Positions 54,507 through 64,000 of a stretch of 64,000 nucleotides of DNA are shown here, piece by piece. The notes beneath the pieces are model-generated. The model was not told the origin of the DNA. It worked only from the letters and a program-made list of their open reading frames with translations, and ran no database searches. The position numbers were made by a program, and so were the translations under genes. Within the stretch, counting starts at the first letter, position 1, and every line of letters begins with the position of its first letter. Origin of the DNA: Pseudopithomyces maydicus (lineage: Eukaryota > Ascomycota > Dothideomycetes > Pleosporales > Didymosphaeriaceae). The stretch lies in the NCBI GenBank assembly GCA_026873275.1, contig JANTUC010000009.1, positions 806,001-870,000 on the forward strand, written 5' to 3'.

Positions 54507-55370
54507 ATGGACCGCCGCCGCACGCCCGGCCTCTCGTCGCTCACCAGCTCACGGCTGCAGACGCACCACTACACGGCGCACGGCGCAGCGCTACGCAACC
54601 GCCATGCCGAGACGCTGCAGACGCAGCTCACCGTCTTCCAGTCGCTCGTGCACAACTTCGCCCTCACGCACGCCAAAGACATCCGCGCAAACCCAGAGTT
54701 CCGGGCAGAGTTCGCGCGCATGTGCTCGGCCCTCAACATCGACTTCTTGGCGTCATCGTACCACAAGGATACCAAAGGCGAAGGCGGCAGTGTCTGGGCG
54801 CAGCTGCTCGGTGGCAGCGTCAACGATTTCTACTTCAACCTGGGAGTGCTCATCGTCGAGGAGTGTCGGGCCACGCGCTCTGAGAATGGCGGGTTGATCT
54901 CGGTGCACGACCTGCGCGCCCGCATCTCTCGCGGTCGACAAGGTAGCATAGGCGGCCAGATGGCCGTCCTGGACGACGACATCAAGCGCGCTGTGGACTC
55001 GCTGGCCCCGCTCGGTTCCTGCTTCACCACGATGAAGATCGGCCACCGCGAGCTCATCCGCAGCGTGCCCAAGGAGCTCAATACGGACCAGAGCACTGTG
55101 CTGGAAGCCATACAGCTCCTCGGGCACGTCACTATCAGCATGTTACAGCTGAATCTGGGCTGGGAGAGGCCGCGTGCTCACGCCGTGATTGACGATCTGA
55201 TGGCAGACAGCCTCGTCTGGCTCGACAGCCAAGCCGATGAGAAGGAGTACTGGAGCCCGGCTTTCATTAGCGGAGGGGGCCGTCGTCGTGATGAATACAA
55301 CCGTCCACGTATCGGGTTGCATGCAGAGTCTGCGAACCTTCGCCGGCACATTAGAGCCGAGCGCGGTTGA
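54507..55370 (+). CDS. VPS22: ESCRT-II subunit VPS22/SNF8
   Basis: The EAP30-family subunit of ESCRT-II, which sorts ubiquitinated cargo into multivesicular bodies. A single exon of 287 aa. N-terminal helix with TLQTQLTVFQSLVHNFALTHAKDIRANPEFRAEF, then FYFNLGVLIVEECRATRSENGGLI and tandem winged helices (ALDSLAPLG-like VDSLAPLGSCFTTMKIGHRELIRSVP; LNLGWERPRAHAVIDDLMADSLVWLD) ending EYWSPAFI. The last 35 residues are a basic tail (GGGRRRDEYNRPRIGLHAES) beyond the usual end of the family. No intron is needed. Confidence 0.92.
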   Translation: MDRRRTPGLSSLTSSRLQTHHYTAHGAALRNRHAETLQTQLTVFQSLVHNFALTHAKDIRANPEFRAEFARMCSALNIDFLASSYHKDTKGEGGSVWAQLLGGSVNDFYFNLGVLIVEECRATRSENGGLISVHDLRARISRGRQGSIGGQMAVLDDDIKRAVDSLAPLGSCFTTMKIGHRELIRSVPKELNTDQSTVLEAIQLLGHVTISMLQLNLGWERPRAHAVIDDLMADSLVWLDSQADEKEYWSPAFISGGGRRRDEYNRPRIGLHAESANLRRHIRAERG

Positions 55371-56006
55371 ACAGGTGCCGTTCAGCCTGTTCGCACCCGA
55401 GTACCGTGAATTCACATGGAGGATGACGTCATGCCATCGTGGGCACATTGCACCGCACCTTCCACCCTCCAGCCCCATGCTTGAGCGCTCCTGCCTGCGC
55501 TTGCAGTTGCCCCCCATCACCTCCGCGCCCTCGCTCCCTTCTCATGATCCTGCCTTGCTACCTCATGGACGGCTCGACGTTGCCGTGCCGGGAGCCAAGC
55601 AGCAGACAAGCTCTCCAAGCTTCCGCCCAACCCTGGAAGACGTATGTTTCACACTCCCAAAGTAGCAAACGATCGCCCCACCACAGCCACGAACCAGGAA
55701 TCACCGAGGCGTCATAAAGGCCCAGCCATGCAGCCTGCAAGGATGCCAACTTGTTTGTGGCTTGTATCGTGAATGGATGCGCGAGTGCGATGATGTCGAT
55801 GCGGAGAAGGGCCATCACGATGCTGATGCAGGCGCGTATATAGGGATGAGCCGAATCTAGCGCTTTCACAATCCCATCTTCTTCACTTGCTCCATCACTT
55901 GACCCCACCTTTGCCTCGGTCTTCTGAGCTATCCCAGCCCACTGGTTGGTTTTCACTGACACCAGCCCAAGACTCCCAAGACTCGCTCACCCCCACGAAA
56001 GAGAAC
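55371..56006. other. Intergenic spacer
   Basis: 636 bp between VPS22 and the downstream lipid phosphatase. ORFs here show no recognisable features. Confidence 0.55.
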
Positions 56007-57427
56007 ATGGGCTTCTTCAATAGGCGTACGGCCGCTGCCGACCCCAATACCACAACTGCAACTGGCACCCGTGAAAAGACCTCGGGCATCTTTTCCAAAC
56101 GCAACCATGCCGCTGCTACCACCCACAACGGTACCCCGGCCTGGAACACCCGTCCCACATTCGGCCAATGGATCAAAGCAACTGCACTTGATATTGTTTC
56201 CATGTTATTTATGGGGTATGCCCACCTAACCCGCCCTCCCCATCTATACATACTTACCAGTTTGTTCCTAGTATGCTTGGCCTTGGAGTCTACTTTGCCG
56301 ATCCTGCACCATCGAGAAGCTTTCCCATCGTATTCGCCGACGGAGAGATCGTCTACCCACAGTTCGCATACCCTCTGCGCAACGAGATCATCCCGATCTA
56401 CGCTGCTGCTCTGATGGCCTGTAAGTGCTCATCCCTTAACACCATATAGAATCTGTGCCGACTCTCTGCCCATCTAGTCTTCATCCCTTTCATCGTGTTT
56501 CTCATCTGCCAGATCCGCGTCCGCTCATTCTGGGATGTCAACAACGCTACCATCGGCCTTCTTTACTCCCTCATCACTGCAGCGGTCTTCCAGGTCTTCA
56601 TCAAGTGGCTCATCGGTGGTCTCCGTCCTCACTTCCTCGCCGTTTGCAAGCCTGTTGTTCCTGCCAATATGGTCCCGCAGGGTAACGTGGCGAACGGTTA
56701 TCGCCAGATCATGTTCGACCGAAGCATTTGCACGGGGGACAAGAGTGAGATCAACGATGCCCTCGAGTCTATGCCTTCCGGCCACACTACGGCGGCATTC
56801 GCAGGATTTGTCTACCTCTACTGCTACTTGAACGGGAAGCTGAAAGTTTTCTCCAACTACCACCCTGCCATGTGGAAGCTGATAGTCTTGTACGCGCCCA
56901 TTCTGGGTGCCTGCCTGATTGGCGGCGCATTGACTATTGACGAATTCCACAACTGGTATGATATTCTTGCTGGAGCAGTCATCGGAAGCACCATGGCTTT
57001 TTCTTCGTATCGTATGACGTACGCATCCGTCTGGGATTTCCGCTGTAAGTACACTCGGGCTCTAGTTTTCTATGCATTCCTAACATCGATGCTAGTCAAT
57101 CACATTCCTCTGATCCGCTCCGCACCATTCATTTACGGCGCCGGTCCTTCCACCTTTGATGGTTTCCACGATGCTACCTTCACCCGCAAGGCTGGATGGG
57201 GTGAGCACAATGGATCTGCTTGGGGCGGTGCTCCTGGCGACGCTGCTGATGGACCTCGTGGAAGTATGGCTCAATCTGCCGCCCATGCCGTGGATCCTTC
57301 AACACATGGCTCTGCTAATGGACGCGGTACACATGGTGGTGTTGTGGGTACTGGTGGACATGCTCCGGGTCACTCAATTGACCGCCGCCCTGTCGGTGGA
57401 AGCCGCATCGGCGAACAGATGGTCTAA
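56007..57427 (+). CDS. PAP2-family lipid phosphate phosphatase (DPP1/LPP1-like)
   Basis: A multi-TM membrane enzyme removing phosphate from phosphatidate, diacylglycerol pyrophosphate and related lipids. Exons 56007-56215, 56272-56420, 56478-57044 and 57096-57427; introns 56, 57 and 51 nt, GT-AG; 418 aa. PAP2 motif 1 KWLIGGLRP (162-170), motif 2 PSGH (219-222) and the motif 3 catalytic pair His277/Asp281 in DEFHNWYD are present. The Ser-Arg that usually opens motif 3 reads Ala-Leu (GGALTIDEFH). At least five hydrophobic helices can be seen. The tail after NHIPLIRSAPF is Gly/His/Ser-rich and disordered. Family membership is clear; the exact substrate is not. Confidence 0.9.
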
Positions 57428-58200
57428 GTTTCTTCGGTCTAACTACCCGCATCAAATTTCCAGTTGCACGGGGGGCGGTATTTGATCCGTGGCGAGAGTG
57501 ATCTTAAAGACGTGGAACTTGTCTTTGGGATGCATTGAAATGAATTCGGACATGAGAAGCGACGGCGTTTTCTGGGTTTTCCCATTGGGCGATTAATCAC
57601 CAAGATACCATTATAATATACCTAGGTAGCGCCTGACACCGTTACCCAATTAGTGAACGAGTCATTCAATTCAACTGAGTTACCTTGAATAGTATCGAGA
57701 CTCAACGTAGTTAAACCAAAATATCATTTGTTTCGTTTCACAATAGATACGATACGTACATGTCATGATTTCTAGAGGATCGACCGTGGTCCTTTGCCTT
57801 TGATAGTTGAGGGGAGCTGTCCACTGCTGCGAATAGAACCCTTGAAGATATCCTCTCCTCTAACCCTCTAGTTCGAGGTTGTATTAATATTGCAAATCTG
57901 ATGAACCTATGCTTCTTTCGTATGGGATATCATGGCGTGATAAAGGCAATATGAGGAACCTAATGTTGATCTAGGCATCGATACCGGTACGTGTAAGTGA
58001 AACATGTATACATGCGTAGGCTATAAAGCGACTCCCACTTTTAAAACTGTTCTTATATTCATGCAGATTTCTTCTCTACGTGATGCACATTATCCATTTG
58101 AGAGCCATCGACCCCCATTCGTACATTGAGAAAGACGCCAACCATGTGAAACCCCTAAATCTCGTCTTCGAGCCACCATGCAATGCTTCAAACGAACAGT
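57428..58200. other. Intergenic (convergent 3' ends), no gene seen
   Basis: 773 bp between the stops of the lipid phosphatase and eIF3c genes. Nothing beyond the expected UTRs. Confidence 0.6.
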
Positions 58201-60930
58201 CTACGCTTGAATTGCGCGTCCAAGCGCGCCGCCTGTGAATTGCTGATTCCGTCCGCCGCCACCACGTCCACCCATGCCGCCCCTTCCACCTCGGCCTCCG
58301 CCGCGACCGCCGCCGCGACCTCGGCCAGTTTGCCTCTCAAAGGCATTAGCCGTTCCCTGTGTCCTTTGTTCAAGCGTCTTCTCGTTTGCCTCGATGAGAC
58401 CTGAAGCTTTGTCCGACAAGCTGAGCGCCAGTGTCTGTAGTCTCGATAGTTCGACGCCCTTCCTGAAGATGATCGCCGAATTGACTTGATCTAGGGCAGC
58501 CGCAAGCTCCTCGTGGGAAATCATTCGTGACACGACAGCCGAAACCTTGCGCTCGGGCAGGTCGAACATGGACGCTAATGTGGAGACGGCAAGAGTATCG
58601 TAGAAAGGTGCGTAGGTGAAGAGGTATGTTCGTAAACCTTCCTCTTGAATCTGTGCGGACAACATCTCCTTGATCTTCTCGCTGTCGGTCATAAGCTCCC
58701 AGATCTTAATGCTGTTGATATACTCGGCAGCCTTCTTCCACTCGCCTGCAGAAAGCGCTTTTGAGGCTTGCATGACATGGTCACGGGTGTTTTCCGGAGG
58801 GCCCGTGAAGATCTGGCGTTCATGGTATTCTAAGAGACGACGGTATGTCTTGCTAATAACACGCTTCCGAATGTCTGGCGAGGAACCGATCTGTGCAAGG
58901 AGAGGAATCTCCAGAAGCATGGAGCAGGTGAGATAAACACACTCCAGTAATTCCAGGTTGATGTGCATGTGAAATGGCAATTGCCGCTGACGTTCCAGAC
59001 GCTCCTGTTCGGGAGAAATCTGAGTGAAGCGCTGCATTTGCAAACCTTGCGCCAGGAGCTCCTTCTGTCGGTTGCTGCCACAAATTTCCTGTAGCGAAGT
59101 CTGTGCTTCGTACACCAAGCCAGCGCGGAATGCACAAAGACCAATTTGAACCAAGGCACGGTTGAAAAGGATTTGTGTGCTGACATCAAAGTTGCTGATG
59201 GTGTCCTGAAGATGAGACATGAGCATCATATCGCGGGCCTTGTAGTATTGGTCATGCAGAGCCAAGAAATAAACCTGGCACAGCATCGCTCGAGCACGAA
59301 TGATGCCCTCTGCGTGTCTGAAGAGGTATGTGCAGAGGGTCTGGACAAGAGAAGCAGTGTCATCGGCGGTAGCGCGGGGAGTGACTTCAGAATCAAGATT
59401 GGTGGGGAGTGCCTCCCAGGTCTTGTTCTCGAGGATCTTGACCACTTGCGAGGGCTAGTCATGTCAGCAATGTCGAGAACTGGGGCGAAAATTTTGCTTA
59501 CCTTGAAATAGACGTGCTCCAACCGGCGCATGACTACGCGGTTCACTGATTCTTGTGGTACGGCCAGTGAGCCATTATCCTTCTTCTTCAACCGCTCAAC
59601 GTACACGAGCGCACGGACCAGCGAGGCGTATAGAGATCCCTCGTCAGTCAAACGGTCAATGTATTCCGAGGTGTGAGGGTCGATATGCTGGAGCGACCGG
59701 GTGAGTTCGTCGTCTAGCCTCTCCACAAACGATACGACGCTGCCTGGGATCTTGAAAATCTCTCCTTCAGCGATGGTGGGTTGTTTCTCATCATCCTCCC
59801 ACTCTTCAGCGCCTTCGACGACGACGATAGACGTAGAGCCTTCAAGGGTATCCAAGAGCTTGTTGAACTCCTGCTGTGCTCTGGGACACGTTAGACTCAA
59901 ATCGGATGCATGGCTTAATTCAAACTTACAGCTTCCACTGTTCCTGTGCCATCTGGTTGCCAGTACCGGATGTCAAGTCGAAGCGGGTCGAGATTAGGGT
60001 CAGAAGAACGCGAATTCTCTGATAGTCGCTGGTGGCAACGTCGAATAGCTTCTCCAATGTCCGGATGTGTTCCATTCGGTCAGTGTTCTTGCGACCTCTC
60101 TGCTCGATAATGGAGCGCAGGTGCTTGAGAATGCTCTCGGGGGTGTATCTGACCGTCTTTCCGACACGGATGAATTCACCTCCGTCGTCGTCATCGGCGG
60201 CTTGCACGTCGAGTGCGGCGGCAGGTACCTTCTTTGCCTTCTTCTCTTTGGGCGCAATCTCGATCACCTCCTCGCGCATGAAGGCGTCCTTGTCCGCCCT
60301 GTAGGCATCGATATCCTTGGAATACTCCTTGTTGTTCTTCCTGATCTTTTGGCGGACGGCGTTGAGACCGCGGGTGTTGATGGCATTCATCTTCTTGGGG
60401 GTGACCTTCTGCTTCTCGAGCGTCTCGTTCATGGTGGTCTCGAGATCGGCGATGGCCTGGATGTACATCTTGGGCACGCGGCCATCGTTCTGGCGGATAA
60501 GGGCAGGGATCTGGCGGTTCAGCTTGTCGAACTCTGGCGGCGCAGGTTAGCATGGCGTGTTCATGGTGTCTCGGTGGCTAGCTGCCAGTCAGTACTCACG
60601 TTCTTGGATGACGGCCCAGTCGTTGATCTTCTCTGCGTTCTCAATGCTCCGGATGGTGCCTTCCAACTCGTCGAACCGCTTGTCCTTTGCGCTCTTGAGG
60701 ACCTTGGCGCCATCGTCTTCGTCGCTCTCGTCGTCGCTCATGTCACCCTTCAAGAAGCGCTTGGCACCCAGTCCATCGTCGTCGTCAGACGAGTCATCCG
60801 AGTCGTCGTCATCTTCCGAGTCCTCCTCGGACTCCTCCTCCTGCGACTCCTCCTCCTCAGAATAGAGCTCCTCCTCCTCAGAGCTGGAGCTCTCGCTGTC
60901 GCTGCCTCCGGCGAAGAAACGTGACGACAT
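58201..60930 (-). CDS. NIP1: Translation initiation factor eIF3 subunit c (NIP1)
   Basis: A core eIF3 subunit that binds eIF1 and eIF5 and helps assemble the 43S complex. Exons 60930-60600, 60533-59930, 59880-59502 and 59454-58201; introns 66, 49 and 47 nt, GT-AG; 855 aa. The N-terminus MSSRFFAGG is followed by a long Asp/Glu/Ser tract (about 20-70) and the conserved FDKLNRQIPALIRQNDGRVPKMYI. Mid-region VKTL-type helices lead to the PCI domain (LRTYLFTYAPFYDTLAVSTLASMFDLPERKVSAVVSRMI). The C-terminus has an RGG box (GRGRGGGRGGGRGGRGG). All phases agree. Confidence 0.96.
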
Positions 60931-61890
60931 GTTGGCGGTATCTCGAAGTGGTGTGGTCGCCGGTGTGGTCGAGAAAAGTGTCGCGCAGGCGGGTAGCGGG
61001 TCGTGGGCGAGCTGCGCGGGCCTTGCAGGTTTTCCGGACGTGGTGCGTCTTGGAGTCAAAATTCAAAGTGGGAGGCACGCTGGTGGCCCGAGCGCCAACC
61101 CGTCTGCCTGCGGGGCAGCAACCGGCCTTGGGCTCCCTCACCAGTCACCACCACACAGCAGCGATACCCACTGCACTCGACCAAATCTCCTCTCACAACA
61201 AATACCTGGAACTGTGGCTTTGCCGACCGTCAGCGGTTGCGCAACAGCACTGAAGAATTCATATGAATGCTAGTAAAAGTACAAGGTGCTGCCTCCTCCA
61301 GAGCAACCAGCCGTCCATGCCCGCTCACCAACATCTGCAAACACCAAAAGGGGTAAAGGGGGAAGGCGGAGGAAGAGAGAGAGAGAGAGAGAGAGAGAGA
61401 ACAAGTGCTTCCTTCATCATATGTCCTACCGCTGAGAGCCACGTTGCCTGCCCCATCGTTTCTGCCCTGCAGTTCCAATCCGAAATCATCATTCCGACCG
61501 CCAATCCTGCCCCATGTACCCGTTCTCTTGCACCCTACATGCTACCCTGATCCTGCTACTGTCAGCCTTCCGACAAGTATTGAATGTTCGGCTTTCTTCG
61601 TGTATGCCTGCCACACGCCGAAACGGTAATGAAATGTGATGCAATTTGGACGTCGCATAGACCGACCGTCTGTTAACAGCTATTCTTCTCTCCACAGGAT
61701 CATCTCTGCAATGTCTGCGAGCGGCACAAGGCCATTTTCAACTCATTTGAACGTCTGTGAGGTGCCTCGGGACCTAGGTATCCAAGTATCCAAGTATCGG
61801 ACAGGCACGTGAAATGTGGCTGCCCGGCCTTGCTGATGCGACTGGACATCACAGCCAAAACAAGATTGTGCAGATTTACACCTCTCCACG
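60931..61890. other. Intergenic: eIF3c promoter and YAK1 3' UTR; (GA)n run
   Basis: 960 bp. A (GA)n microsatellite lies at about 61375-61400. No coding content was recognised. Confidence 0.6.
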
Positions 61891-63989
61891 TCACTGCCAA
61901 CCGTGTCCGCTCATAAAGCCTTCTTCCAAGGTACGATCTTCTAGCGTCCTTACAAAATTCCGTTGACTTTGGCCCTGTGCGCGTGACCCTCTCCTTCGCT
62001 GCCCATTACCAGCCGCGTCTGGAGCACCATCGGGTGGGGGAGGATAATACGCCGGTGACGGCTGCAATCGAATGGGTTGGTTAGGATCCAGGTGGCTGAT
62101 GACCCTCTGAAGCGCAGGCGGAATTCCAGACTGTACCTGTTGGTCCATGGTAGACGCGCGCTGCCTACCTGCGCGCGTTGTGGCCTGGGCGTACAGATTC
62201 TGGGGTTGGTTATACTGGCGCTGTTGCTGCTGCGGTTGCATCATTCCCATCTGTTGATTGTATCCAGGTTGAGCAGGGTAAGGTGGCGGTGCACCCTGGT
62301 GGTTCGGCGGGTACATGTTGTTGTACATGTTGGGTGCTTGTGCGTGAGGAGTCTGCCCCGGGTATTGGTTTATCTGCATATTGGCATACGCGGCGCTTTG
62401 TGCGGCCTGCTGGGCCTGCTGCTGGGCCTGCTGCTGTGCTACAGCAGCTTGCTGAGCTTGGGCACGCTGTTTACTCATGCCTTCATACCTTTGCTGCTCT
62501 TGGACACCAGGAGCTGGCGACCTGTTAGATCCTGACCGCATCGCCATTGGTGGCACAAATGGCCCAGTGAACTTCTGTTGTGTAATAAACGGATGTTGCT
62601 TCGCTTGGTTGGGCGTCCATCGTTCCAATGGATTTAGATTCAAGAGGCCGGTGGCGAAATCAATGAACGCATAGCGGTTCTGCATTTCTGTAACCAGTCA
62701 GCAACGTAAGCCAGAATCGAGCTTTGTCCCATCTTACCCCGCTCGATCTCATTTGGTTTCATATTCTTTCGCGGCATCGGGTAATTCTTTACTATTTCCG
62801 GCAATGTCGTAGCAGAGAAGTACTTCTTACTCGGCTGCTCCTTGGTACCGTGTTCTCTCGAGTATTGCTCCATCGATTTGAGCCTGTAAGTCCTCCTTCC
62901 ATACTCGTCATGAGCTTTCTCGAAAAACTCCCCGGACTGCTTCCCCATTTCAAGCATCCATGTCGGTGGTAAACCGAGCATCTCTGTTATCCGTGCGACT
63001 TGGTTGTACTCGGAGGAGCCGGGGAACAGTGGAAGACCGAGAAAGAGTTCCACGACGATGCAGCCCAGCGACCACATGTCAATCGCCGCAGAATACCTGC
63101 ACTAGATCAGCTTGAGAGTACAACTCAAGACACATCATACATACGGCAAGCCCATCAGAACCTCCGGGGATCGGTAAAACCGCGACTGAATGTAAGTATA
63201 AACGGTCTGTCTCTCGTCGCAGGCGGAACCAAAATCGATAATTTTTATGATGGGGCTTTCGAGGCTGTTCAAGTGTTAGCCGGATTTTCGGTCATTGCAC
63301 GAGCTTCCTACTTTTTGAGTAAAATGTTTTCAGGTTTCAGATCACAGTGAATCAATTTGGCCTTCCCTAACAAGGATAGGCCATTGAGTAACTGCTGTGC
63401 AAAGACACGGACCAACGTCGTAGACAAGCCACGAAACTGGTTTTGCTTGATCAACTCGTACAAGTTGACGCTCAGAAGCTCAAACACAAGACAAAGGTGC
63501 TGTCGGTGGATGAAGGTATCTTTCAGCCTCAACAAGTGATGGTCGTCGTTCTTATCCATTTGCTTGTTCAGCTGCCATTCTATTAGCGTTTATAGCGAGG
63601 GATGACTGGTGGGACTAACCAAGTCCAATACGGAGACTTCCATCATACTCTGGTTAAAATAGGCAGTCCTGTTCTTGATGACCTTGACAGCGACCACCTC
63701 TTGCGTCTTGAGATTTTGACATTTCACCACCTGACCGAAGGTTCCCTGGCCCAGCACATCCAGGATCAAGTATCGGTTCTTGTGTCCTGCGTCCTCGGAA
63801 CCTAGGATATCGTTGACATACAAGATGTAGTCGCTGTCCTCGTTGTCGTACCCATCATTCTTGACACCTTTGCTCGGTTTGGTGAGCACGCGGCGCGGGT
63901 TCCGAGTGGATTCATATTTGAAGCCAGGGTTGCATACGCGATAGGTGGCTGGCAGGTGGGTGGTCAAGGCTTGGAGCGGCTGGTGGCAG
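61891..63989 (-). CDS. YAK1: YAK1 (DYRK-family) protein kinase, 5' end beyond the window
   Basis: A dual-specificity kinase acting opposite PKA and TOR in growth arrest and stress. Exons seen: 63989(?)-63620, 63571-63312, 63264-63145, 63096-62738 and 62687-61891; introns 47-50 nt, GT-AG, phases agree. Order: TYRVCNPGFKYESTRNPRRVLTKPSKG, DYILYVND, the glycine loop LGQGTFGQVV, VAVKVIKN, catalytic HCDLKPEN, DFGSACDE, activation loop YTYIQSRFYRSPE with its autophosphorylated second Tyr, SLGCIVVELFLGLPLFPG, then a Gln/Pro-rich tail ending EEGFMSGHGWQ. A probable splice acceptor (CTGACACAG) lies 11 bp from the right edge, so the N-terminal Gln-rich exon(s) are outside. Confidence 0.95.
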
Positions 63990-64000
63990 CTGTGTCAGCA

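Noticed and set aside
31534..55370. VPS35, LITAF, peroxin and VPS22 as a membrane-traffic gene cluster
   Set aside because: They are spread over 24 kb among unrelated genes on both strands. Chance neighbourhood of conserved genes is enough to explain it.

Overview
This is nuclear DNA from a filamentous ascomycete (Pezizomycotina), most likely a dothideomycete. The evidence is short GT-AG introns of about 46-60 nt with CTRAC-type branch sites, fungal-specific genes (NST1, a fungal transcription-factor-domain protein, fungal HER2), and a 6.8 kb block with the signature of repeat-induced point mutation (RIP). No bacterial, phage or CRISPR features are present. The species cannot be named from the sequence alone.

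Layout. Bases 1-6780 are an extremely AT-rich repeat block. Reading through its stops shows two Ty3/gypsy fragments in opposite orientation that meet near 2205/2206, with a probable 3' LTR near 4766-4992. From about 6800 the composition becomes genic and 22 genes follow: mitochondrial Glu-tRNA(Gln) amidotransferase A (HER2); a tiny two-exon metallothionein of 26 aa; phosphoacetylglucosamine mutase; stress protein NST1; Rho2 GTPase; mitoribosomal mL40; a fungal transcription-factor-domain protein; U3 processome UTP21; a membrane-anchored P-loop ATPase; two secreted proteins; retromer VPS35; an MFS transporter; a CSC1/OSCA-like channel; a Trf4/Cid14-like poly(A) polymerase; PAM16/TIM16; a DysF peroxin; a LITAF-domain protein; splicing factor AAR2; ESCRT-II VPS22; a PAP2 lipid phosphatase; eIF3c (NIP1); and a YAK1 kinase cut by the right edge.

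Most genes are housekeeping and do not form a pathway cluster. Several touch membrane traffic (VPS35, VPS22, LITAF, peroxin) or RNA biology (UTP21, Trf4-like, AAR2, eIF3c), but ordinary gene order explains this. There is no biosynthetic cluster and no clear new multi-gene system. The most notable items are the split metallothionein gene, missed by any ORF scan; the opposed RIP-mutated retroelements; a probable GC-AG intron straight after the start codon of PAM16; a 14-nt microexon in the mutase gene; and seven single-base reading-frame breaks in four otherwise intact genes, most of them in homopolymers, which look more like sequence errors than decay.

Exon coordinates were worked out by hand from splice motifs, phase arithmetic and remembered family motifs. 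No alignment was run.
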